Shown: positions 26,201 through 42,628 of the stretch, in pieces
How the letters are laid out: each line of letters starts with the position of its first letter
How positions within the stretch are numbered: position 1 is the first letter of the stretch
Origin: Pratylenchus scribneri
Lineage: Eukaryota > Nematoda > Chromadorea > Rhabditida > Pratylenchidae
Assembly: GCA_030063045.1 (NCBI GenBank)
Contig: JAQSEB010000104.1
Location: 1,054,001 to 1,118,000, forward strand
Length of the DNA: 64,000 bases
Direction of reading: 5' to 3'
Notes under the pieces: model-generated
What the model was told of the DNA's origin: nothing
Seen by the model: the letters and a program-made list of their open reading frames with translations, nothing else
Databases searched by the model: none
Position numbers and translations under genes: made by a program

Positions 26201-29200
26201 GGCAAAACTTTGGTTGAATGGATAGGAGGGGGGATGAGACACGTGTGACAATAGCCGGAAATTTACATTGGATTTTATGAGGGAATTGGAAGGACAATGG
26301 AAAAATGGAACAATGAAAATAACCGGAATGAGGAGGATTTTGATTGACTGACATTTTATTGCCCATTTAACGTGACGACTTCAATCAAAGGATTGCCTAA
26401 GGGCAAGGAAAATGAATATACGATATACGAATAAAAAGATTGCATAGTAAAATTGGAATTCTTTTCTTGAAATTGGAATCCAGAATAGTTAGAAAGAGAC
26501 ACAAGACAATCCAAGGCCTGGGACTTTAATTTAGTCAAATAAATGCGCATTTCATTTTGCCTGAATAAAAATATAAAAAATTAGCCCAGTTATAGAATCA
26601 ATCCATTCAATTAACAGTTCAAAATGAAATTGGATTTATAAAATTCAGTTTTAAGACAGAAAATTATATAGTGGGCAAATATGAACATACATCAACAAAG
26701 ATTGGATCAAATTCCCCTAAATAATATAAATATGTTCTTCCTCGGGAATCGAGATTATATAAATATCATTTCTTGTCAATTCAATTGTTTTTCAATGAAT
26801 ATAATATGGAATAAATAATTCCTTATAAAGTTGGGTTTTTTCACCATTATCCCATCGCCATTCACTGAATGGAAACCATCGGCCACGGCAGATGGCCCCG
26901 AATGAATATTTTTGGAAAAGAATGGGCAAAATGTGGGGGAATTGTCCCCAAATTGTGCAATGGAATACAAAGGTGGAATTGGTGGAAAGGCGGGCATCAT
27001 CCTCCCTTCAATCTGCGCGAGGCTAAATACATACGAAATCCGATCCTGCCTTATAGTTTTTTTTTGTTGATATAAAACAAATTACAAGGTAAAATCAGAG
27101 GATTTCATCGCAAAGAATAAAAACAAGGTAAAAATAGAAAATACCCAATTTTTTTTTTAAATTCTTACTTTTCGCGTTTTTTGAAAATTTTTCGATAATT
27201 TTTTTAAAATTGTTTATTTAATTCCAAACATTAAATGTACAAATTGTTATTAATTATCGTCTGCATTAACCGGAGGAATTTAAATTTGAAAAAAGATCCA
27301 AAAATTGTGAAAATGAAGGAAGGCAGGTGTGACCCAAAAGGAAATGTTATTTGGATGTGTTGCTGCATAATTTTGGGCCAATCTGCCTAACCTAACAAAT
27401 CCAAAGGCGCACGAATGAATGAATGGCATCATAAAAAGGAAAATATATAAATTGGAGATGAGGCAACCATTATCAGCAAAAAAATATCCACCAAAATTTG
27501 GCCTTCATTTTTCTCCAATTGGGGAGAATGGCAATTTGAGCCGAAAATTGGCACATAAATAGGAGCAAAAAAAATATTTGAGGCCGATTCCATGTCCTCA
27601 ATTTGCGAATTTTGGATCGGTCGAATGTGCCCTTAAATTAGGACGGTAATCCTCAAATGGATTTTAGGGAAAAGGGAATTTTGTTTATACGAAATAATAG
27701 TTGGACAATTTGTGAATGAAAGATGAGTCAGAAAATTAGAATTAAAAAAAATAATTAAACATTTTTAAGCAATAAAAATATTCAAATTTAAAATGTTGCC
27801 TCCGGCAATATTCAACGCCCAAATATGGATGGAGGGAGGGGGGAGAGGGGAAAGGTGTGAATTGGCCCCAAAATTAAGGAGTACTTTTAAGGGTGTGAGG
27901 AGCTAATTGATGGGGCAATACTACATTTTAGGGAATACTTCATATTCAAAAAATAAATATGAAAACAATGAAAATGGACAAAAACAACAATGCTTCATTT
28001 ATTTGCGCGAATTGAAGGCGCCCAAAAAACATTTTTAGCCACCGGAGGGGATGGATGACTAAATTTCCTGCTGTTTTTTTTGGCTGGACAAACAGAAAAA
28101 CTACAAAGAAAAACAATTTGACTTGAAGACGTATCCCCCAAAAATAAGCGTAATGGGCTATATTGGCCCCAGGCAATAATGAAGGGGGTGAAGGCCACAC
28201 AGAAGGCAATTAAATATGCGGGAAATGAGGGAATGGGGCCATTGAAGATTGATGAGAGGCCGAAATGAGCATAAAAGAATTATGAAAATAAATATGAAAA
28301 AAGGGGATTTGGTTTGGATATTCGGAATGGGAGATTATAAAAAAGGTATTTTTTATTCAAAAATGCCATTTATTTATTGGATCTGTAAAAATGGAACTTA
28401 TGGCCCATATTCCCGGGACCAAAGTTGTTCTGGGCGAGACCACAAAGCAAAATAGAATTAAAATTGTGCCCCATAATTTCATTGGATTGTACACAATGGC
28501 ATCAAAGAATAGGCCATTGGACCAATAATTGGAATTTTAATTGTTTAATTATTCTTTCCATCCACATTACAATTAATTTATGCGACCTTCTCTGAAAAAT
28601 GTGCACGCAACATTTTCCCACACACAAAGCTACTCTCCGAAGGAATTCAAATATAATTTTTTTTTGCGGTAATCCAATGAATTTGGATCTATAATTGGGT
28701 TAATCCATCATTCCGTCCAATTTTGCCCATTCATTTTGACTCTTTGAGAATTCCTTTCCCATCATTTTTTGTCCAAACGAAAACGGTGTAATCAAGGTCA
28801 TTTTTGAGATGGCCAGAAAAGAGATTAATTAAATAAGTAATTAATTAGAAATGAGACAAAACATTTCATCAATGAATCATATAATTTAGTATATTTATTT
28901 TTTTAATTCATCATATTTTTCCACTTTATAGAATGATCATGTCCTCCATGATGAACTCATTTCATTAATTTTTTATGGAGGCTTATCACAAGAATCAAAT
29001 GAATGGTACAAATTTGTTGGGATAGGCCAAATTATTGCCCTGGAGGTCGCACCCATTCTTCATAATTGGAAGGGACCCTAAAATTGTTGATCAAAGGAAT
29101 AAAAGTGAACCGGATGAATGGAATTAGTGGAAGAATGATGACAAAGTGTTAAAATTCATTATTTTCTGGCCAATCCATTCAATTTGGCCCTTCTCAAAAT

Positions 29201-29237
29201 TAGTGCTCATTCCCCGGTTTTTTCCCAACTAAAATTG
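20234..29237. other. 9-kb block without a supportable gene
   Basis: Only short unrelated open frames. Composition alternates between AT-rich stretches and patches richer in G (for example 21.6-22.6 kb and 23.0-24.0 kb) that look transcript-like but give no recognisable protein on either strand. It contains a 14-base G run at 21778-21791 and a 41-bp tandem repeat at 24698-24903. It separates a leftward and a rightward gene, so it probably holds the promoters of both. Confidence 0.6.
24698..24903 (+). repeat. 41-bp tandem repeat, about 5 copies
   Basis: Near-perfect tandem copies of a 41-bp unit beginning TTTTAATTTTTATGAG and ending ATTATGAAAAA. It is pure AT apart from a few G, intergenic, and unrelated to the A/C-rich minisatellite. 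Confidence 0.95.
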
Positions 29238-32200
29238 ATGCAATTTCGGCTCAGCTTTTATTTCATTTTGGCCACATTCTTGCAACCAATTGTGCATGGA
29301 TGGAAAAGTTATTGCAGTCCAGAGCCAGATCCAGACAAAAGTGGAAATTATCCAAGTGATTTTTTTGGGTATTGGATGATTATTATTTTAAATTGTCATC
29401 GAAAGATTAAAAAGTGTTTAAGCAAGATATGGAGATGTTCTTTTAATTCCCCATGGGCATAAAATAAAATTATATCGCCTAGAATATCAAAACACTGTTA
29501 TTCAACTCCCCCCTCCCCTTCCACAAAAAAAAATTGGAAAATTAGGGGGTTACATCCTTAATTTGAAGATATCTTTGAACAAATTAACGTATTTTATAGA
29601 GCTTTAGAGAACTAAAAAATAAAATAATTTTTTTTTTAAAATTCACATTGATATAGCTTTAGGTCTTCAAAGTTGATTGTGGGGAATTATTAAAGAATGG
29701 GAAATTAATACGATTTAATAAGCAAAATTATTTGAACCGTAATTGAAAGTAGAAGGATTAATTTATTTATTGGAATGGAATAAAACGAATAAAACAAATT
29801 ATATCTACCTTTGCCAATTAATTCATTAATAATTTTTCACAGTACCCGACGATGTTGATTGCCGGTCCCCAGTTGGGAATATTCAAAAATGTTTTTGTGA
29901 CCGCGATGAGCCAATCTACAAACGATGTATCAAAGAAACGTTGGACGAATTGGAACCATCGACGGCGAATTCAACAATTGTTTATGAAATTTCCGTCATT
30001 CTGGAAAGAGTCAGCCAATGGCCCTTTTTAGACCCACAAGTCCGGGAATTAGTTTGGCAATTGTATGACAAAGTTTTGTGGGTACGGCAGGAGAAATTCG
30101 AGCAAAGCAATGATCGAGGATTTGGGAGCACAAAACGGTGATCATTCGGGTTAAAAAATTAATTTATTGGGAAGATATTTAAAAATTTTACTTATTAATT
30201 AATTAAAATATTGTGCATCAAATAAATTGAAAAGAGAAAAGGGACGATACAAATTTTTATAAATTTATGCAAAATTCTCCATTTTTACAGTTTTCTTTCG
30301 AGCATTGACCGTTTTCTGGCAAATTCTGATGCGAATGTGACATTTTTGGAGGGAGAAAATTTGGGTCTTTTGAAGAGGCCAAAACCAAAATGTGGTGATC
30401 AATTTGTGGCATTGGGAATTGCCGATTATGGAAGTCATTTTGGGGAAATGAATTCGGATGCAATGGAGGGGGCATTGGCATCAATTCAAGTGCCGGCGAA
30501 TGTGGCATGTCGAGATCAAGAAGAAGAGAAGGCAAAAAGTATGACCTTTTATTTGCCGATAATTTATATTTAATTATGAGAAAATTAAGCAAATATAGAC
30601 AATTAATAGCTAAAAATATATTCTTTAAAAAGGAACAATTTATGAGAATATTTTGCACAGAATTTGGCTTCTTCTTCTTTAAGTCCATAATTCCTAATGA
30701 TATTCATGTTCATTCAAATAAAGAATACCACTATCTTACTATATTTAATCTGCTGAAAAATATTAAATTTGCCGAAAACATTTGTCGAAAATTAACTATT
30801 TTTTGCGGCCATAATTTGGCCAATTCTGACTTTTCCAAGATCCATATACTCCGACTGAGTCTTAAGCCTAATCAAACCTACAAATCCTTCCTAAAAGTAA
30901 GCCCCCAACATTTTGTAATGACCAGATTATATGGCTTCAAAAAAGTTTATTTTCGATATGAAAATTTTTTATAGCAAATTAAATCCTTTAAACAATTCCC
31001 CAAAAATTTCAAAGAAATGTCGGCTGCCAATTCGGAAGAGGGTGTTCATTTAGTGCTCTATCGAAAAGCACATTTCTTCGTTGGCGATTCAACACATCCA
31101 TCCAATGCCAGATTTGGGAGGCAAACCACTGATCGCAGTATCCGCTGCAAGCCGGGATTATTTGCCAATGAGCATAGACGAGTATTGAGTGCCACGGTGG
31201 AGGGGAGGAATGGCAATGGAACCCGAAATGGAGGAATTGCGGCCAAAATTCGCTATCGGAATAAGGCAATTTAGAAAGGGAAATGGAATTGAATTGAATT
31301 GAATTTAATAAATTAACTTAAATAAGAAAATCCTTTTCTTAAAAAGGCAGATTGGGGCAATATTTGATTGATAGGGTGACGGGGTGATTAGGCAAAAAGT
31401 TGGGATACAGTAGGATGAATAGGAAAGGCCCTACAATACATATTGCCGAATTATTTCTTTTTCGCAAATTCAAATCAATATCAATGATTTGGATTAGCTT
31501 AAGATATTTGATGCCTTTTGGCACTCTTCAACCAATTCCATTAATTAAAGTTGCCTCCATTGCATGGCCAATCGCTTGTGACTTGGTGGAATCCACATGA
31601 ATCATTCTGGTCAATGAATGACACTTGCAAAATTGTTCACAACGGCCAATTTATGGAGGCTGAATGCCCACATTTAACTGATTTCACCCTTCTTGTGGTA
31701 ATAAATATTGGCAAAAATAATTAATTTTCCACAACTTTTAATTAGGATGGAATGGAAACGGATCCCAGCCTTTGTGATGGTTTCCTCATTTCCCTTGGCT
31801 ATACACTAAATATGGGCTCATTTTTGGCCCTTTTCCTTCTCAATGCCATTTATTTGATCTACAAATCGCCGAACTTTTATGAACGTGTTTTTGTCCAATT
31901 CCTTGGCGATCGATTGCCAAAAATGCAATTGGATGAGCAGGCGATGGTCTACAATTTGACATTTATGCTTTTCTACTTTTCATTTGGCCTCTTCTCGGAT
32001 GAAAGCCACACCGGAGGCGGTGGCCTTTTTTGTCGTGCCGTGGCACTGTTCAATTATTGGCTACTTTTGGCTTGCATTTTGTTGACCATTTTCCAAGCTT
32101 GGCGAATCCTCAAAATGTTCCTTTGGACTGTGGCCTTTGAACGGGCCGTAATTGTGGCCACCAGGCCAAAAATTGTGATGGCCATCTCTTTTGGTGTGCC

Positions 32201-33446
32201 CGCCTTTCTATGCCTCATTTTTGGCCTCACCCTCGACGATTTCTTCTATCGCAACGATGAATTGTTTGTGTCAATTCCGCATAATTAATTCCCTTTTTTA
32301 GTTGCTGGATTCGTCCCACTTATGTGTGGTTTTCGGTTGTTTTGCCGTTGACATTTTTGGTGTTGAATGCGGCCATTTGTTCGATGATAATTGGTCTTCG
32401 CCTGTTCCCGAATAGTTGTGGAATGCAAAATGTGTTGGAAAGGCATGCATCGGCGACGATTCGCCTCTCCAAGGGTGCTAGGAGAAAAAGCCGAAACAAA
32501 TTGACCATTCTTTTGCTAATGCAATTCTCACTGGGAATGCCATGGGTGAGTAGTGGTTTATTTTTTAATTGCAAAATTAAATAGAAAATGAATTAATAAA
32601 TATAACATCTATTGACGATTGAATAATCAAAAATTCAATTAAATATTTAGCTCATAGGCTGATAAGGACATTTAAATATAAAAATGAGATAATTAAAGAG
32701 AAATTTATGTCCCGTATTTATTCTATTAGAAAGAATTCTATCTCGCGAAAAATTTTTTCTTACTTTAATCTTTTAATGTTATAACATTTTTCGAACCATA
32801 AAACATGTTTGATTTCTAAAAACATTTTTCAAAAATATTTTAATTGCAAAAACGTATTCTGGTATGTAAAATTGTAAAAATATTTAAAAACACATTTTGA
32901 TTCGTAAAACATGTTCTGATTTATTGTAAATTTTAACGATAAAATTTTATTTTAATACATTTTCCCTCTCTGAATTTATAAGCCCCGGGGCTCCTAACAG
33001 AAAAAATACGGTATCCATATAATATGCCATTCCAAAAATATATCAAATTTCTAATTTTAAATTCATTTATTTTTTAACCATTCACATTTTCTCTCCATCC
33101 AAGCCATAGCTAAGATATAAAGCTTAAATCTCTCCAATGAAAATAAATTTAGATACTCCAATTTGCCACAATTTCCATTCCTCATGTCACATTCACCCAT
33201 TTCCTCTTCACATTGGTCAATGGGTCCCAGGGCCTAATTTTGCTCAGCCTTTTTGGCTTCAAACAAATTCAAGCATGGCGAACAGTGCGAATTAAATCAA
33301 AGATGGAAAATGCGACGATGCCAACGACACCGGCAGCAGAAAATAATGTAAATGTATTCACAAATTCCATTGGAATGCGAATTCCGGTGGCAAAACCATT
33401 GGCCAATGTTCAACAACAAAATAATGAAGAAAGGGAGGAAAAATGA
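29238..33446 (+). CDS. Adhesion-type GPCR with GAIN/GPS and seven membrane helices
   Basis: Eight exons give 704 residues: 29238-29355, 29843-30137, 30291-30538, 31015-31265, 31551-31697, 31746-32263, 32302-32545 and 33153-33446. A signal peptide (MQFRLSFYFILATFLQ) and a Cys-containing N-terminal region (KCFCDRDEPIYKRC) lead into a GAIN-like fold (VHLVLYRKAHFFVGD, RRVLSATVEG). The GPS (305-353) has TWWNPHESFW and CPHLTDFTLLV, keeping the HL/T cleavage site and a tethered-agonist-like segment. TM1 is LGYTLNMGSFLALFLLNA, TM4-5 surround CWIRPTYVWFSVVLP, and TM7 holds NGSQGLILLSLFGF. The tail is short and polar. Intron 31266-31550 starts with GC (AAG/GCAATT); only this join keeps frame. Self-cleavage and G-protein coupling are inferred from the family. 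It is latrophilin-like in architecture, but no lectin domain is seen. Confidence 0.88.
31344..31452 (-). repeat. Dispersed repeat, copy 2 (intronic, inverted)
   Basis: The reverse complement matches the cores at 18.6 and 52.95 kb (ACTTTTTGCCTAATCACCCC, then CCTATCAATCAAAT, then CCCCAATCTGCC). Only the first block is present. It lies inside the GC-AG intron of the GPCR. Confidence 0.8.
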
Positions 33447-34674
33447 TGGAAAAATTTTAATTTTTTGAGACCCTTTTTCGAATATTTCAATTTCTATTTA
33501 AATCAAATTTAATTGATTTATAGAGTGGATGAAAAATGAAAAAAATAGATTTTATTTTGCGGAAAAAATTTTCCGCTTGATCGAATTTTCACAATCCAAT
33601 CAACAGCCATTTTTATTTAAAAATTTACGCCTCAGTTCGATCCAATCATTTTTAAAATATTTGGGAATAACAACAAAAAAAATCCGGTTTAATTTTTACA
33701 TCCACTCCAAACATTCTTATCAATTTGGTTTGTTTATTCTTTATATTTTGAGGACCTTAACTCTAGTCGAATTCATTCAAAACAAAACCATAATAAATAT
33801 ATTTTCATGTTGACATTTATTATTATTAGTAGATATAGAATGGAATCATAAAATAGGCTAAACAATTTTTATCAAAATAAATGGCCTTATTAAAGGCAAT
33901 AATTAAATTAAAATTAAAATACATAAATAATTGTAAATAATTTAAATAATTGGTCCTTTTTTCCATAAATTCTAATCTATGGGATTTGTGGCCAAAAGAA
34001 AGACAAAAGAATTTTATTTAGGCCCTTTATGATCCAAATCCAATCCAAAATATAAAAATCCAAAATCGTCTGTCCTCATTTATAAGCGACGAAAGTACAA
34101 CAATCATTTTGAAGGGAAAATGCAACTTGTCAAAAATTCTCTCATTCAGTCAGAAAAGTTTCCATTCAAGGCCTCGGGACAATTATCCACAGGAAATCTC
34201 TTTTTTTTAATTCCATTCCTGTCTCAAATCAAAATTACGGTGATCTTTGGCCTAAAATTCTATTCGTCGTGTCAATTTCCCCCAATCCATATCATTTATT
34301 ATAGGCGATTGAGAATGGGGGAGTTGGATGGGGCCAAAGGCCAAAACATTGTAATAAAATTGCTCTTTCCAAAAGTGTCCCCCATGTGTCGACTTTGATT
34401 CTGATTCTTCTTCAAAATTGTTGTTTTTTTACTAATTTTTGCTCCGAGATTTTTGCCCCAATTTTGTTGGTGATATTTACTCTCAAAGATAAGGACGGAA
34501 TATAATTTTTTACTGCAAAAATTGTGAACGAAAAGCTCCCCATTATAAGGGGCAAATTTTTTGTTGACACAGAATATTTTCCTAATTTTGCAAAATTTTT
34601 TCCCTCAATTTCATTCAAATTTATAAAATTTAGAATTTTTAAAAGCTAATTGAAATTAAAAATAGCAACAAAAA
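33447..34674. other. Intergenic between GPCR and aldehyde dehydrogenase
   Basis: AT-rich with no recognisable gene. Short open frames near 33.5-33.8 kb and 34.1-34.4 kb have no family resemblance. Confidence 0.6.
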
Positions 34675-38090
<3,416 letters not shown>

Positions 38091-38966
38091 ATTGAAGAAT
38101 TCGCTGAAGAATTCATATGGAAATAATTTAAATCAAATGAGAAATGAATAATTAGTGAATTAGATAATCATGATGAATATTTTAAATAAAATTATAAATA
38201 TATAAACATTGAATTTTAAAAGAAATTTGCAGAAATTAAATTATATGATATTTTTATTTAAGATAAATTAAGGTTTATGAATTTTTGAGGAGGATTAGGG
38301 TAAGTTTTGGATTAGATTAAATCATCATGGAATAGGCCAAGATAAAAAATGATTTTAGCGAATTTTTCCAGAGGAATGGAGTCAGAAAATACCCTAAAGA
38401 AATAATGAAGAATTAAGCAAATTGTTTTTTACTCATCAATCCAGAATCCACAATCCAATCCAAATATAAAATAAAAAGAATGATTTCCCCCGTAGACAAA
38501 ATCAAAATGGAAATTTCCAATGGTCCAAATTTATGAACTCTAAATCCAAAGTGGATTATCCTCATCCCAAAAAAGAATAAACCAGTCCGGAAATATGCAG
38601 AACAACCACAAATTGACCGAATGAATGGGATTTTTGGATTTGATTTTGGGGTGGTGGTGGCGAGAATGTAAAAATTGTCGGCTTCATTCAAATGTTGGAA
38701 ATGAAAGTGAGAAAAGCAGCAAAAACTTGCATCAACAAATCCGCTGCCTTTATTAAATGGGTGAAATGGATTGGAATGGAGAAAGTGTTTCAAAACATTC
38801 CCAAAAATTCATTTCAATTTCATTCAAAATTTTGCCATTCCTTTTCTTCAAAATGGAATTAAAATTAATCCAATTGAGGACTCTTTAAAAAGAATCATAT
38901 TTATTTTTAATAGTATTAATTTCTAAAGGATTTAAAATTAAATGAATAAATTACTCCACCAATAAA
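38091..38966. other. Intergenic
   Basis: No supportable gene. A 126-codon reverse-strand open frame at 38413-38793 has no recognisable family and no splice support. Confidence 0.5.
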
Positions 38967-41900
38967 ATGGCATTCTTTCATTCTTTACCTCTTTGGCACA
39001 TTTATCCCTTTCAATTATTATTTTTATGGCCAACAATTTTGGCATCAATCAGCCAATCAACCGATCAGCAAAAATCCATTCCTCCACCGGCATTCAATGA
39101 ATTGGTACTAAATCCGGAGAAATTGGATTTATTATTGCATAATGCGGCCATTTTCGCATTGCTTAAGGTAAATTATTTATAATTTTACAATTTTTGGATA
39201 TTATTTTATGAAATAAATTGGGACAATTCTATAAAAATTCATTTGCCTAAAAAACAAATTTAACTTAAAAAATAATTCATTTAGGCCAAGGCGCATTCCC
39301 TGACCACAATGCCTAATTTTCCAAAAGCCGATTCCCTACTTTATGGCCGTTGCTCTTTGGAGGCAAAAAGTTCTGTTCAATTGGCCAAATGTGTTGTGCC
39401 ATTGTTGAATGCCAGGGACAGGATGATGCGGCAAAAGGCATTGATCAATGATTTTGGTCAAAATAATAAGGAGGCAGGGGAAGAAATGGATTTGACCAGC
39501 CGATTTAGCCGATGGCTGATGGAAGCATTGGCCAAATTGGGCATTGGCCAAAAGAAAGGGAATTTGGCCGAAATGAATGGGAAAGGGACGAAAAAGGCAG
39601 AATGGCCAATGAAAAATAGAAAAATTAATAAAATGGACGAAAATGAATGGAAAAAGGCGAAAAGAAAAACAATCAAAAAGAGGAAATATTCCACTGATGA
39701 GAAGCGAGAATCTTTGCCAAAAATGAGGAGATTGCGAATTCGCAAATTGAATTTGGATAGAAGAAGACAACGAAGGGCACTGATTAAAATTGATCCAATT
39801 GAGGCAATCCAAAGAGGAATATTCCAACCAAATTTGAGGCAGGCAAAAAGAATGGAAATTGCGCGGGCAAAAAGGCAAGGAAAAAAAGTGGATCCGAAGC
39901 CAATGGATTTATTGAATGGCAAAAATGTGCCATGGTTTATGGAACCATTGGGCCAATTAATGCGAATGGCAAAAGCAATGATGGAGGGCAAAAAATTAGT
40001 TGGAATCAAAAAAATGATGGAGAAGAAAAGGAGGAGAAAAATGGAAGGGAAAATAAGGTGGAAAAGGGAAACACAAAATGGGAACGAAAGTGAAAGCAAT
40101 ATTGGCAAATTGAAACGAATTCAACATTTTTATGAAATATATGAATATTGCCAAAGGCATTTGGCCGAAATGGGCGAGACAAATTCACGGTCAGTTTTTT
40201 GCTTGCATTAAAATTATATTTAATATATTTAATTTAAGCTATATTGGCCAATTAATGCCCTCAAATTTGCCACCAATCCTCTTCCAAATGGGCCGTTCAC
40301 AAATGGAAAATTTGGCGGATGAATTGCAAAAAGTTTTGGCCAATTATTCCTTCGAATCATTCCCAATCCTTTCACCTCGTCTTCTCTCACTATTTCCGGA
40401 TTCCTCCTTCAATCACCAGCCCAATCTATTTTCTCCAACAATGTTCAGTTTCCATCGTGAAGGCCTATTCTCATTGCCAACATTGTTCGGTGTAGGTTTT
40501 AATAGAATGGAGATTTAAAAAAAATTTAAATTCAGACAAATAGCATCAAAAAATTCAGATTTTATATTTTGTGGTCTAAACTCTAAATTCATAAGTGTAT
40601 TTAAATCGGTTTATTCATGGGAAAAAATCATCAATATCCTATTTTCCACCTTCCATAACCTGTTTAAGCTTTAGTTTTTGTATGAGCAGCGATAAAATTA
40701 AATTATGGCCCCATAAATTTAGCAAAAAATAAGGAAAATAAAGCAATTTTGAAAATTCAACAAATCTAAAAAATAGCACATTTTCATTCCTCAAAATTAG
40801 TAACGATCTAACCCCCTGTTTTAATAAGAGAATTAGAAGTAAAATGAAATGATTATTAAAATGCTATTTCCCTTCACAAACTCCAATTTAAATAATAATT
40901 CTCCCAAATAAATTTAAAGATGATTTCAACCAGCGAGTCGGAGATGCTTGAATTATTGGATTTATTCCTTGAATTGTCCGGTGCTTCTCGTGTTTTGGAC
41001 AAAATATTGACAGAAATTGAACCAAAAATGGGTGAATTAGAGCAAAAATTGTATCCAACTTTGTTGAGATTGGAACAAATGGAAAAAAGATGGGAAAAAG
41101 TGAGAAAAACATTGAATGAAGGGCAAAAGGCAGAATTGGATGGAAGAGGATTCACCCTTTTGGATGCAAAACAATTTGGAGGACTTTATGGCCAAAAAAG
41201 GGCCAGGGAATGGACAGTGACGGATGAATCGCTATTGGAGGATGACATTAGGAGAATGGCCGTTATGGACGATGTCAATGAGAGAGGATCAAGTTGGCCA
41301 AAAATTGAACAAGGAATTAAATTATATTTGCCAGGGAATCGGCCAAAACGTTACGCGGATAATTCCACAGAACCGGAGCAACTCTATTCCCTTCGACCAT
41401 TCCTTTATACGAATAAATTGCGCCAAAATGCGGCTGTGGCCGTTAATGGGGTGGTCCTCTCGCCGAGGGCATTTGCCACCACATTGATGAGTCCAAACTT
41501 CATGTGGGTTAGTTTTGTTGGGAGAAATTAATGAAGCTTCCAAAAATATCATTCAGCTGAATGTACTCAGCCCGGTGGCATTTGCGCCCAACATTTTGAG
41601 CCCACGGGCAGCGGTATTAACCGTTTTGGTGAGTTTATTAGTATATTGGATGGGCCAATTAATTTAGAATTCATTCATTTTGTACATTTTTAAGTCGCCA
41701 ACTGCCTTCACTGCCAACATTCTGACACCGAATACTCTTTGGACGGAAGTGCTTTCGCCCAAATTTTTCCATTCCAACGTTTTGTCCCCTCGTGCACTGG
41801 CCGCAATAATTCTTTCGCCGAGAACAATGCTCGGTGAAGTGTTGTCTCCAAAATTAATTGAATTTCGAGCATTGAATCCTGGCACCTTTTTTGTCGGTGT

Positions 41901-42353
41901 GCTAACGCCAAGTGAGATTTGGATTCAAAATATTAACATTTTAAGGCCGTAAATTGGCCATTTTACTAGGCATTTTAATATCTCTTTTTGATCACAAAAT
42001 GTTGCCAATTCCCATATTTTATTTATTTAGATGTGTTGATGCCCCGAGTGCTATCCCCATCTAATTTCGGTGTCACAGTACTCAGCCCGAACATTCTGTC
42101 ACCTTCTTTTCTCAGTCGTGGCAATTTCACCGTTCAGGTGCCATTTCATATTTCTCTAATTAAATTAGATTGAATTAGAAATATGGAAAAAATGATGGAA
42201 AATAATATTTCATCTACCGTATATTAAAATTAAAATTATCTATTAATTCCATTTTTCCAGGTCCTTTCTCCAAGTATAATGAGCGATGATGTTAGCATTG
42301 AACAATTTTGGCGAGGAGAATGGCAAAAACCAAAGAACACAACAACCAAATGA
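38967..42353 (+). CDS. MLT-10-like secreted moulting protein with LSP repeats
   Basis: Eight exons give 811 residues: 38967-39167, 39285-40189, 40239-40491, 40920-41507, 41557-41628, 41695-41911, 42031-42137 and 42261-42353. An N-terminal hydrophobic segment (LLFLWPTILASIS) suggests secretion. Residues about 165-350 are very rich in Lys and Arg (KRKTIKKRKYSTDEKRE, KMRRLRIRKLNLDRRRQRR). Middle part: FPILSPRLLSLFPDSSF and a conserved helical block. Residues about 630-790 hold tandem units of 10-11 residues around LSP (VVLSPRAFATTLMSPNF, VLSPKFFHSNVLSPRALA, VLSPNILSPSFLSRGNF). This LSP array is the signature of the nematode MLT-10 family, whose founder is needed for moulting. The role in cuticle turnover is inferred from that. 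The 7.75-kb array begins 275 bp past the stop. Confidence 0.85.
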
Positions 42354-42628
42354 ATGATGATAAAAAAATAGGAAAAGGATTTTGAAAATGGATCTCAATT
42401 GAAAAAAAAAACAATTTTCTAATCAAAATTTAAAAAAATACTAGAAAAACATATTTTATTTTTATTTATTGAATTGCCATTAACGGAATTAATTGTTTGC
42501 TTGAGGCAAAGAGGCAGAATTATTTGTTAATCAAACACAAAAATTAAACTTTCTGGAATGAATCTTAAAAATTTCAACTTTCCAAAATAGAACTGTACAT
42601 CTAGATTCGGAAGCATACTTCAGAAAGA

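Noticed and set aside
30539..31014. Open frame running through a GPCR intron (about 30507-30974)
   Set aside because: Lies between a good donor at 30539 and an acceptor at 31014; the spliced frame restores the GAIN domain.
31560..31615. Possible 2-bp deletion in a TG repeat destroying the first GPS cysteine
   Set aside because: The acceptor at 31550 together with the GC donor at 31266 already gives a continuous frame across the GPS, so no frameshift is needed.
38413..38793. 126-codon reverse open frame in the gap between two + strand genes
   Set aside because: No family resemblance, no signal sequence pattern, no splice or regulatory support.
39336..40108. Reverse-strand open frames of 180 and 216 codons
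   Set aside because: Shadows of the large exon 2 of the MLT-10-like gene; they read as Phe/Leu-rich complement of Lys-rich codons.
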